Below are positions 19,082 to 29,639 of a stretch of DNA of 64,000 nt, one piece after another. Below the pieces are notes generated by a model. The model did no database searches, was not told the DNA's origin, and worked only from the letters and a program-made list of their open reading frames with translations. This stretch comes from Gnetum montanum. Lineage: Eukaryota; Streptophyta; Gnetopsida; Gnetales; Gnetaceae. Within the stretch, counting starts at the first letter, position 1, and every line of letters starts with the position of its first letter. Position numbers and translations under genes: made by a program. Where the stretch lies: NCBI GenBank assembly GCA_015680685.1, contig MNCI01011459.1, positions 398,762-462,761 of the forward strand, written 5' to 3'.

Positions 19082-20900
19082 TTACAATAATGGATACATA
19101 TGTAATCATACTATAGAATTACAACTTCCATTGGCGATACATTGGCGATATTGTATCAATATGGATTCATACAAAGAAGGTCTTCTAGTTAATAATTAGG
19201 CCAAAGAAATCAATTAACTTTTTGTTTTGAATCCAACAAATTTATTTTTCTCTTTTCACCTTCATAGAAGTTATTTTTATTTAAGAAGAAATACTTGTAG
19301 AATTCATTTGGTCCTTGTTCTTTTAAAAATCCTACCTCATAAAAAAGTAAGTGATTCGGTACATGAAATTCTTTATGGCATCATAAAAAATAATTATCTA
19401 ACTTAAAATCAAAAGATTCAGAATTTTACTTATCTAAACTTTTTAGATTTTCTTGAAAAATATTTATTAAAATATTAATAAGTGTTTTCATCAAAGCTCT
19501 TTCTATCAATAGTTGCGCAATTGGATTGGTTGTTCTTTTTAAAAATATTTATGAAAAAAGCCAAAATTTTTCATGTCATACATAAAATATAAAAGGCTAA
19601 AAATGCATATCTTTAAAATAAATATTATTTAATACTTTATTCCTAGCTAATTTATTTACCATCTTAAGTAAAATTATAAGTTATCTATTTAAATCAATGT
19701 AAGAAATATTTAAAGTTCTCAAAAGTAATATTTATTTGTAGAACTTTCTAGGAAATAAAATATAAATATCATTTTAACCTCTTCATCTAATAAATTATCA
19801 TCTTTTTGGTCATTTACAAAGTCTAATATTTTTTGTAGGTGTTTCTCCCTCTTTTTATACTTGGGATTTCTCCATATCTTATTGAGATCTTTTAGAAAAA
19901 ATAACATGTCCTCAAAAGTAAGGTGTTTTTTAATGTAATATTTGATTGTCAATTGATTGATTTTTTACTTGTAACTTTTTGATATTTCTTTTCTCCAAGA
20001 AAAAAAAAACCAAAGTCCCTTTTATTTTTAATTTTTTATTGATGATTTTAGATCTATGACTTTGTCGAAAAATTGTTGTTCATAATTTTTCTTGATTTGG
20101 CTTCTCTCTATTTTTTAAAGTCAAAGGCATTATTCTTTTGCTTTTTTTAATTGAAGTTTATTTTCTTGTGTTGAAATTATTTTGAAGGACTTTTTGAACA
20201 TTTATCTTGATAATTTTCTCTATATTTTGGAGGGTCCCTCTAATCTTTTTCTATTCTTTTCATAAAAGATACAAGGTTTTATAATAAATCTATGCAGAGT
20301 CATTTTTTGATATCATGTCTTAACGTTTTCATCCTCTTTTTCTCTTTTCTATTTTTTAAAACAAAGCTAAACTTGAAGATTTCCTCTAATTTAATCATTA
20401 ATTGGTTGTTCATTTTAAACAATCATTGCTTTTTTATTATAGCTCATCAAACGAGGGTGTAATCTAATAGAAATTCAAAACTTGAATCTTTCATTGAATA
20501 AATTCCAATTCTTTTTATCTTCTCATGTTTTAAAAATAATTGAGAAATTCCTATTTTATAGGAATAAAGATAATTATATGCCAAAATTTAAATCTTTAAC
20601 ATTTTGTTAAAATAGAAATCTCTTTTTAAAAGAAGTAAAGATAAGTAAAGGTTTTTTTTTTTAGTTCTTCCTCTAAATAATTAGTTTTGTAAAATATTTT
20701 CATCATGTTTTCATTGTTCATCAACCTTATTTCTCATTTTTTTTGAGTTTATATAAAACTAAACAAGTTTTGATGATAATTCATAATAATCATAACACTT
20801 TAACTAGTGCTTCCAATCTTTTATTAGTAAAGCGTGAAGTTATTTATATTCAAAAAGTTTATTTTGACCTAAGAAATTTATTATATTTTTTTTATAAAAG
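19082..20900 (-). pseudogene. ycf1: Nuclear copy of plastid ycf1 (TIC214), C-terminal part
   Basis: Minus-strand, lysine- and asparagine-rich degenerate frame. The C-terminus matches the conserved ycf1 end: LEDLLCMNPY, an N-G-S-C-N-S-I-V block and LHMYPLL before the stop at 19082, against the usual LEDLxCxNRFWFNTxNGSR...RMYP. Upstream the best open piece (19719-19952) reads MTIKYYIKKHLTFEDMLFFL, KDLNKIWRNPKYKKREKHLQ and KILDFVNDQKDDNLLDEE, which has the composition of conifer-type ycf1. TIC214 is part of the plastid protein import machinery. The 5' limit is approximate. The 3' end faces trnP, so relative to ycf1 the psaC-trnP block is inverted compared with the usual order. Confidence 0.7.
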
Positions 20901-21194
20901 GATACATTTCTTTTAATTATAAGAACGACTTGAAGAAAGGTTTAGTGTTAGAAAAATTTGTAACTTGGATAAAACCTTGTCCAAGAAAAACTCTTAATTG
21001 AATAATTTCCAATGATTATAAAACAAATTATCTTGAATAGCCTATCACAATATTTAATTTCGTATTTAGAACATGTTTAAATGGTTATTTAGGAGAAAAC
21101 ATTAAGTTTATTAGGTTATATGAGATTAGAGTATGATTATCTTTTATTATTCTTACCCTTGCTTTATTCTTCTAGGTGTTAGAAAATTTAGCAC
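20901..21194. other. Unassigned AT-rich junction
   Basis: Transition from plastid-like sequence to an Athila-like 3' region. No gene or terminal motif seen. Confidence 0.4.
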
Positions 21195-22440
21195 AATTTG
21201 TAAAAACTATGTGCTATGCTCTCTTCCATAATTGAGTTGGTCACTCCGTGAGCAAAAGGAAATAAGAACGAATCAATTCAAACTTGAGGTGAGGAAGATA
21301 TTAAGCTCTAAATATTTGAAAGTTATAAAAAATGCCATGAACTCCATAAATATGAAATAAGAGAATGAGAGAAACTTCTAATAGTTCACGCATATGTATA
21401 GATTTTATATAGGATATATTGTAGGTATGACATCATGGATGTAATATCATAGGGGTTAGTTAATATATCATATCTACGATATCACAGTTGAATATTTCTA
21501 AATTTTAATGGGAAAATTAAGCAAAATGGATAGTTTGGAAAGTGTAAAGATGGTTCAAAGGATTCTTGATCATATATGATGCTTAGTATATAGGAATTAG
21601 TCATTGAAAGTATGTAAAAGAAGAAGTTTGGGCAAGGTAAGTCAATTAAGTCTTTAGGAGATGGTTGATCAAAATTGATGAACATATGAATGAATATGGA
21701 TATGTAGAAAAATAACAATGATTGTGTAAGTGCTCTAGTGGAACAAGATGATGTGGAATTGATCATTGAGTATGAAACATAAAGTTATACAAGTGGATCC
21801 TCCTTAAAGTAGGCTCTCATCCTTAATGCCCTTGTATAACCATACCTACAAGTGTCCGTAGGCACTCAAGGAGCTGAATGTAAATCATACTTGTCTTTTA
21901 AAACACACATGTTAGTATTTCCTTAATAAGAAAATAATATCATATTATACAAAACCATCAAATTATGATTATATATAATAGTAAGGTGGAATATCAGTAG
22001 TAGGGATTACAAAAAAAGGGATGTTAGAATTCTATGTATAACACATGGTTAGAATGATCATTAGCCTTCCCTTCCAAGATCTAAATCAAGTTCATACTAC
22101 TTACTAGTGACATTGCATTGTATCACCCGAAAACTAACAATCACAAGACTGTCACAATTGTAAGAAATATTAACACTTGACAATGAAGTACAGGGAGGCA
22201 ATTTATTAACAAAATGGTTTATTTTAAAGGATACTTGGCCATGGGATAGAGATGTGCCTTCAAACATGGTTAACATATCTTTCTAGCCTTGAAACCAGTG
22301 CGAGTCTAAGAAACCTTGAAATTTTTGAGAAGTCACCTACCTTTAGGCATGGGTAACATGTCTTTCTAGTAAAATGTTTGAATATAGGTAAATGTCATTT
22401 GGCATGGGTAATGTTGTCATCACCTTCTAGAGACTTATTC
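21195..22440 (-). mobile_element. Fragment E: Athila-like 3' internal region
   Basis: Matches the 3' internal region of elements A, B and C. Landmarks are the CTCTTCCATAATTGAG block at about 21218, the palindrome array at 21425-21485, GGATCCTCCTTAAAGTAGG at about 21796 and the 'ATGGGTAACATGTCTTTC' block near 22352. No LTR, gag or pol of this copy is present. It abuts a truncated copia reverse transcriptase at about 22440. Confidence 0.6.
21395..21485 (-). promoter_or_regulatory. Internal palindrome array plus TATA box of fragment E
   Basis: Minus strand: TGTGATATCGTAGATATGAT and further GATAT motifs, then CCTATATAAAATCTATAC. Same layout as the array at 463-560. Confidence 0.45.
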
Positions 22441-22943
22441 TTAGTATCTTTCAAAAATAGATTGGCAAACATATTTTTCCATGACTTCTTTTCATATTTT
22501 TTAGTTTCATAGCTTCATTGACATTGGTTGGTTCACTTGAGACTACTAAATATGCCATATTTGTAGTATTATGAGATCTTTTAGTTCTTCTTTCAAAATT
22601 TCTATCTAGCATTTAACTACAAGGATCATCTCTTTGGAACCCATGGTTTTGAACTTTCATATTTGTCTAGTTTCTCTTACTATTTCAAAAAATCACTTGT
22701 ACCAAACTTTATCTCATAAAATATAACATTTCTTAAAACATACCATTTCTGATTCATTGGATCGTAGCACCTATATACACTATTGTAATAATTACAAGCA
22801 AGAAAGATGCATTTATTTCCTCAATCATTAAGTTTGTTGATGAATTATGTTTAGGTATTTACATAGAAATGACATTCAAATATTCTCATATGACACAAGT
22901 TAGGAATTCTGTTTTATAGAACCTCATGTGGAGATTTGTCTTC
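22440..22943 (-). pseudogene. copia element B: integrase end and start of reverse transcriptase
   Basis: Minus-strand copia pol fragment continuing the element interrupted by Athila-like element B. Read from 22830 down: KCIFLACNYYNSVYRCYDPM and NQKWYVLRNVIFYEIKFGTS, the conserved region after the integrase core (usual form KCxFLGYS...KGYRCYDP...xSRDVxFxE). It runs on to EPTNVNEAMKLKN, the beginning of the reverse transcriptase. The reading stops being recognisable near 22440. The 5-base ATTTC at 22944-22948 is the target duplicated by element B. Confidence 0.8.
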
Positions 22944-22948
22944 ATTTC

Positions 22949-23789
22949 TGATAACCAACGAGGTATCCCTACGCTCAACCATACGAATATGAGCATACAC
23001 GCATGATCCAGTCGAATTCCAAGGACTATGTGCTTATGTGCCTTTGTGGAACAAGGATGGGTTGATCAATTGTTGTCTTCCCAAGCTTAATTGTATAGCA
23101 CGATTGTATGGTTAAGTAAACTTGAGGTACATGATTTTTATAGTTTTTATGTTTTTATGTCTTAGTGCTACAAAGGGAGGAGAGAGAGATAACTAAGTAA
23201 CTAATTTTAATTTAACTACTAAACTATGCTTTAACTAGTCCTAATACCAGCATCCATTCTCTCTTGTCGTACACATCCTAAACCAATGCAACACTACTGG
23301 GATTACTAAATGCTAATCGTTACTAGGTTACCAAGCATTACATGCATGCTTGAAGTGATCGTACTGACTATGCTTACTTAGGAGAGTTGTAGGGTGAGAG
23401 AGAGAGAACATTAATTAACTAAGGAAAGCATTAAGTAATAGTAATTAACATTAATTAATCTATTCTAAATGCTACAAAGTTGATCACAAAGTTCATCTTT
23501 ATTGTTGTACACAAGGTGTGCTTAGGTACACAATGCTCGAATAAAGATCCATTCACTTTATGACTCCTACTATGGGCACTCAAAAATAATTCTATCTCTA
23601 GAAAGGAAAAAAGACAAGATTTTGGGTAAGGGACTAAGACTAACTATGCAAACCAAGTGCGCCTACCTCTTATTTATAGGCAATGAGGCAAGTCTCGATA
23701 TCGCGTACCCGATATCGCTTGGAAGGCTCCAATATCGTGGATGCAATATCGCATACCCGATATCGTGGAAGCAATATTGTGGCTCATCA
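22949..23789 (-). repeat. 3' LTR of element B
   Basis: 841 bp. The U3 side (23696-23782) carries five or more ATATCG/CGATATCG motifs directly upstream (minus sense) of the TATA box CCTATAAATAAGAGG near 23670-23685. Confidence 0.93.
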
Positions 23790-23803
23790 TACCCCCACGA
23801 CTG
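23790..23803 (-). promoter_or_regulatory. Polypurine tract of element B
   Basis: Minus strand TCAGTCGTGGGGGTA directly before the LTR start TGATGAGCC. Confidence 0.8.
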
Positions 23804-25740
23804 AATGAAAACTCATCCTCGAGTTCCTTACAAGATATTGGAAAGGTATGGGATTATTGACTGAATGAGAACTAATAGCGATAAGGAAAAACAGACTCAA
23901 AGTGCCTGATGAACGAATCAACAAACATATTACAACATTGGTGTTCATGCCCTTTGTGGGGAACACTATACATAGATGACATCCAGAGCCTCATCCGACA
24001 GCTTGAAGAGAGAGTAAAGAAAATGAGATGCATTGCTACCAACATCATGATTGCACCTTCCATTGTTTATTCATAGCCACGCAACCAAACTTATTCCCAA
24101 TGTAAATGCTCCAACTCCAGTCCATCCTAAGTGCTTCCTCCTATCGTAGTCCATAGTTCATGTAATCATCATCTGCACACACAACACAATCATGAATGAG
24201 CAAGGATAAGTATACCATAATGCAGTTGATACCTTACCTCTATATAAAGTGCATTGGTTGGGTTGTGGTTATGGCAGAAACTGGGTTAGAGGTATATCAC
24301 TAATAACTACCCAAGGTGTAGGGGTGATACAAGTAGTAGAATGGAAAAATTTGCAATAAGGCCCCCATGACTAAGAGCGAACCTTTAGTAGTAATAGGAT
24401 GGAAAAGTATAGGGAACAAGAAAAATGGAAAAAAATAACAACAGTGATGCCAATAAAATGGATGTCATGGATGGGGATGAATTGAGAAATTGCTAATTAC
24501 AAGAAATGTTTAAGAAGAAGAATTTAACAATTGCACCATAAAGGAATGTCAGTGGGTCCTCCCCAAAGTAGGTTCATGCCGTTTATGCCCTAACAAACCC
24601 ACAAACCAAAGAGTCCATACACTTTATGAATGACATATGGAAATAATGGTTAAAGACTGACCTACACGAATTTACCAAAGAATAACAATGTGTCAAGCAG
24701 GAGATAGACTAATCATAAAACTAGCAATGAGGTGGAAAATGGTAAGAAAGATGGAGAGTAGAAAATGGAATGAAATCCCAAGAGCAAGGTTGTGTAAAGT
24801 TCCTTGTGTATTTTATGGTTAAGGTGACTAAGTAGAACTCGTTCCAGATCCAGACTCAAATTGACCACATTCAGTGACCTCACATCAATACATTTGGCCA
24901 ATCCATCCCCTTGAAGCAACAAGAATGCTTTCCTAAAGAGTCACCACCATTCCAAGGAGAGCAAGATGTAGAAGCAGGAAGTGAGAAAGGGCCTTAGTTA
25001 GAGGGAACCTTCAGGCATGGGTAACATGTCTTTCCAATGCCATAACTAGTGCTTGTAGCCCAAATTTCTTTATTATGTTTAAGGGGTGTGCTTTGAATTC
25101 TCACATTTTTTTTTGATTTTTTTTTTGTGTGAGGATCACACCATGCAAAGACTTATTTGATTTANGCACATTTTTTTTTGATTTTTTTTTGTGTGAGGAT
25201 CACACCATGCAAAGACTTATTTGATTTATTTGACTTCCTAATGTTTGGTCATCGGCGGAATGGCAGAGAACCCATGAAAAACATCCAAGTACCCAAGAGA
25301 ATAGCTAACACACGTGCATCAAATTCCCTTGAAGTCATACCCTTTTCAACCATTGAATCCTTCCTCAATTTGAAGAATACAAAACCACCAATTCATTAAT
25401 AAGTTTATTTAGAAAAAGGGACAGTATAGTTCCAAAACCATGGGAGACCATAGAGTTGAATGGAGGAATGGACGGTGTGGACTCATTGCTTGTTTTATCA
25501 AAATAACCATATCATAGTATCAACATTGAAAATCAAAGGTAAAAACCCAACATTAACAATCAACACCATTATAGTACAATCCACCATCATGAGCACTTAT
25601 TGTATGATGAATGAAAGTAAATCAAACAAAGAAATAGGAAAAATTTTGAACAATGGTGTAAAATAAATAAACAAAATTGAAAGAAATGTGTAAAATAAAA
25701 AATACAAAAAAAAAGAGCTAAGGGCTTAGAATGGTTAGCA
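23804..25740 (-). other. 3' internal non-coding region of element B
   Basis: No supported gene. Similar to 1-1990 and 39190-41340. It contains the repeated CCCCCATGACTAAG motif at 24363 and 25752 (plus strand). Compared with element C, about 2.9 kb of ORF3 and the palindrome/TATA block are absent. Confidence 0.7.
25102..25229. repeat. Near-identical 63-bp direct repeat around a single N
   Basis: CACATTTTTTTTTGATTTTT... to ...CTTATTTGATTTA occurs at 25102-25164 and 25167-25229, with one N at 25165 between them. The copies differ only in T-run length. This looks like two contig ends joined without merging. Element C has its own, more diverged duplication at the matching place (about 40540-40700), so a real duplication is possible. 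Confidence 0.8.
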
Positions 25741-26990
25741 TTAGTGGCCATCTCCCCCATGACTAGGTTGGAAGGAGGAGATCCGAAATAACGAGTAGCA
25801 TTGTCTACCAACAGAGGTAGTATTGGTACTAGCTATTCTAAGCTCATGGAAAGGTTTGGTTTTTTGGATGTTAACCAATAATTTCTTATCCGAGCTCTCA
25901 GGTTTGTAAATCAACATGGCCCCTAAAGGAAAAGTTGCATAAATAATATAAGGTCCTTCCCACAGTGTTTGAAATTTAGTGCATTGTGGCACATGTGTGG
26001 GATTCTAGTATAGAACCTTATCTCTTGGTTGATATTTAATTTTCCTAATTTTTAGGCCATGACATCATTTATTAAAGGCCTTGTGCGATTCGTTAGATGA
26101 CAAGGTGGCTAATCGGTTCTCATCTAGCAAGTTAAGGATCATTAACCATTCTTTTTGTGCTAGATCAAGGTTAAGGTTGAGATCGCATGCCATAGATAGT
26201 GTACAAAGTTCTACTTGAATGGGAAGCATTGAAATTTTCCCATACACTAACTCATAGGGAGAGTAGCCAATAGGGAGTTTCCATGTGGAGCGGTATGCCC
26301 AAAGAGCATCGTTCAGTTTGGTGCTCCATTCTCTCCTATACTTTCTAATAGTTCTTGTTAATATTTTCGTAATCTCCCTATTGGTGACCTCAGATTGACC
26401 GTTCACCTAAGGGTGGTATGGAGTAGTTAGTTTGTGTTCAACCCATAAGCATTGCATCAACTTTTGAAAAGTTGCAACTGTAAAATGTATGCCATTGTCA
26501 AAAATAAGTGCACGAGGCACGTCAAACCTGTTTATGATTTGTTGTTGAACAAATCATGCAGTTGTTGATGATGTACAATCCTTAACAGTGACTACTTCTG
26601 CCCATTTTGTAAAGTAATCAATAGCAACAACGATGTAAGCTTTTCCATTGGACATTGGTGTAATAGGCCCCATAAAATCAATTCCCCAAATATCAAAGAG
26701 TTATAAAGGTTGAATCCATTGTTGCAGACCCTCCATTCTAGTAGTCATTCCCCCATCACGTTGACAGTGCTCACAAGATTGGACGAAATGATGGGCATCC
26801 TAAAACAATGTAGACCAATAATATCCTGCAAGTAGGATTTTAATGGCTATTCATCTCCCAGCATAATTACCCCCCCAAGGACCCTCATGAGCATCTTGGA
26901 GAACTTTCAGTTGATTTATATCAGGAATGCACCATTGAACCAAGCCATCGGGACATACTTTATAAAGTTGCCCATTGATCTCCATAAAAT
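25741..26990 (-). pseudogene. Integrase of element B
   Basis: Minus-strand integrase, largely readable. Zinc-binding region QDAHEGPWGGNYAGR...SCEHCQRDGG (HH-CC). Catalytic core [37 protein letters not shown] and NGQSEVTNREITKIL, so all three acidic residues (Asp, Asp, Glu) are kept. The C-terminal part is YRREWSTKLNDALWAYRSTW and PIGYSPYELVYGK, then LWEGPYIIYA. About six in-frame stops interrupt it, nearly all TAG or TGA at Gln, Trp or Arg positions (e.g. PYHP-stop-VNGQSE where PYHPQVNGQSE is expected). The strong conservation with simple transition stops indicates loss by deamination, not indels. Lies directly downstream of RNase H in a single polyprotein. Confidence 0.92.
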
Positions 26991-28560
26991 ACTTGGCTCA
27001 GTGAAGGAACTATTGTTTCTTTTTAGCATCTAACTCTTGTAGTGTTTTTTGTGTAAGGAGATAGGTGAGAATACTACTATACCAAATTTTTTTCATGGTC
27101 AATTGATTAGTTACTACACCTGCAAAGAGGAGTTCATCAAGGAAGTGATAAAAAATTGGATACGCATCCTCTTTGTTGTCCCATCGCAACCAAGATAAAT
27201 GATTAGCAACTACATTCTCGGTGCCTTTATGATCAATAATTGTAAGATTGAACTCTTGTAGGATTATGAGCCATCATATGATGTGAGGACTTACCATTGG
27301 TTTATTCATTAGGAACTTTATTGCACGATGATCCATGTGCATGAATACCTTATAGCCAAAGATATAGTGCCTAAATTTTTCTAGTGCAAACACTACAACC
27401 ATTAATTCTTTCTCTGTTGTGGTGTACTTAAGATGTGCACCAGCAATACTCCTACTTACAAAATGGATGTAATAAGGATTTTTTTTGATCATCTAACTAT
27501 GTAAGTACGACTTCTAAAGCATAGTTGGATGCATCAGTCATTATGTGGAATGGTCTAGACCAATTAGGAGCTTGTAGAATGGGTGTTTCTACGAGCTTCT
27601 GTTTTAAAGTTTGGAAAGCTAGTTTGCATTCCCTGGTCCATTCGAAAGGTATGCCCTTTTTCTTTAGTTCAACTAATGGTTTTGGAACCTTTGAAAATTT
27701 CTCAATAAACCTTCTATAGTAGCCAATGTGTCCAAGGAATGATCGTATATCTTTTACAGTTTTAGGTTTCCGAGTGATTCCTTGGATAGCTTTGATCTTT
27801 TGGAAGTCTACCTCTATCCCTATTTGCAAAATCTTATGCCCTAATATGACACCTTCTTAGACCATTAAATGGCTTTTTTCCAATTGATCCTTAAATTGGT
27901 TTCTACACATCTCTTTAGTACTTACTCTAGCCAATCCAAGGCTTGATCGAAGTTTGCTCCGTAAGTGGAGAAGTCATCCATGAAGACTTCCACAACATTT
28001 CCTATCTACTATAAGAATATGCTTAGAACTAATCATTGAAACATTGCATGGCCATTGCACAAGCCAAACGAGATTTTTTTGTATGTAAATGTTCCCCAAG
28101 GACTGGTGAATGTAGTTTTGGCATGGTCTTCTAGGGCTATTTGTATTTGGTTGTACCCATTATACCCATCTGAAAACTATAGTAGCGATGCCCTATAATG
28201 GTGTCTAAGACTTGGGTCGACAAATGGCAACGGAAAGTGGTCTTTGAATGTTTCCATATTTAGTAGCCTAAAATCTATGCACACCCTCCATTTGCCTCCC
28301 TTTTTGGGCATAATAACTAAGGGACTAACCCATTCACTATCAGCAATGGGGTATATGAATCTAGCTTTTAGAAACTATTCGATTTCTTTCTTAACCACTT
28401 ACTTAAGCTTTCGGTTCACTGGCCTTTGTAGTTGTCTTTGAGGTTTCATAGAGGGGTCGATGTAAATTCTTTATTAGCATATCCTAGGATCTATTCCAAT
28501 TAATTTGAGATATGACCAAGTGAAGGCTTTCGACCATTTTTTTATCACCTTCAGCAGTCT
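26991..28560 (-). pseudogene. Reverse transcriptase and RNase H of element B
   Basis: Minus strand. The palm motif VVEVFMDDFSTYGANFDQAL near 27990-27940 retains the catalytic Asp-Asp. Thumb and connection follow as GIEVDFQKIKAIQGI, DIRSFLGHIGYYRRFIEKFS and LKKKGIPFEWTRECKLAFQT. RNase H begins PFHIMTDASNYALEVVLT (catalytic Asp kept) and continues YTTTEKELMVVVFALEKFRH, MDHRAIKFLMNKP and EFNLTIIDHKGTENVVANHL. The finger region upstream of 28000 is more decayed. VFMDDFS-Y-G with a following 'GHIGYYRRFI' is the Athila-group pattern. Stops at about six places. Confidence 0.92.
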
Positions 28561-29033
28561 CTCTTTCTATTGAGGAGCGAGCTTCACATTAATAATTACC
28601 AATTTTCCATTCTTGAGAAACATGTACTCCATACCGGTGGGTAATGGTTTTAACTCAAGGGGCTCTTGCTTAAACTTATCAGGGATTTCCAAATTTCACT
28701 AGTTGATTTTTCAATATCAAGACTTGAAAGTTGGTGATGGACTTGCTCTAATGTGTCTATGCTATCGATGTAAGCGCAAGTCAAATCCTCAATTGGTTCC
28801 ATGCATATAGTTGAACTACTCTATTGATTAGCTATCAGCCACTAGATGCCTTATTGTCTTGTGGCTGCTGCATATAGGCATCTTTGTATATTAGTTGCTT
28901 GTGCACACTGATTTCATGCAGGCCATGTTAAACATTGTACAAACCATGATTTTTGCATGCAATTACACCCTATGTCACTGTATGCAATGCATAGAACTTT
29001 CTTCTTCTCAATCTTTCCAAAAGTATTTTCTTT

Positions 29034-29340
29034 TCATATTTCCAGGGAAAGATTGTGGATTCCAAGACGTGCACCAACTATGCTTAGCCATGCTCTTTCC
29101 ATTATGATTGGGAAGTCCCCCCTACCATTGTTTACTTGAATCACTAGGAAGTCAGTTGGATATGACCACCCATAAATAGTGGTGATAATGTCCTCCACTA
29201 GCCCTAATGAAACAATGATGGATTGGTTAGCCAACTCTAAACGAATGTTACTCTTTTTTAGTGGAGGTATGTTCTAGGAGTTGTACATTTCTTGATAGAT
29301 TAGGTTGACACCAGAACCTAAATCCAAAAGATCCTTACAT
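29034..29340 (-). pseudogene. Aspartic protease of element B
   Basis: Minus-strand retropepsin-like protease between gag and reverse transcriptase. Reads IARNEPCKDLLDLGSGVNLI (active-site D-L-G kept), then after a TAG stop LELANQSIIVSLGLVEDIIT, SYPTDFLVIQVNNGRGDFPI and IMERAWLSIVGARLGI. That matches the Athila/Tat protease pattern LxDLGA(S)VNL...LADxS...GxVEDV...PVDFxVL...PIILGRPFLxTxxA. Only one stop interrupts about 100 residues. It would be released from the gag-pol polyprotein. Confidence 0.82.
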
Positions 29341-29639
29341 GGTTCATTCCTAGCAATTTGTAAATATATAAGAGGACTTCTAGGATCAGAAAATTTCCTA
29401 GGAAGATGGCTAGCCTTAATCCAATCGGTGACAGCATGAGTTAACATGACCGTATGCATTGGGTATGGTGTTTGACTTGAAGGGAGTTCTGAAGTTTTGA
29501 TTGGCAATGAGGCATCTAAAGGATTAGCCGCTTGTCATTGAAATGGCTTAATTGGACTATTGATTTTGAAGAAAGGTCTTTTCTTCATGTGGTTGTCAGG
29601 ACCAATAGTAGATTGTGAGTTAATAGCCCTTGTAGCATT

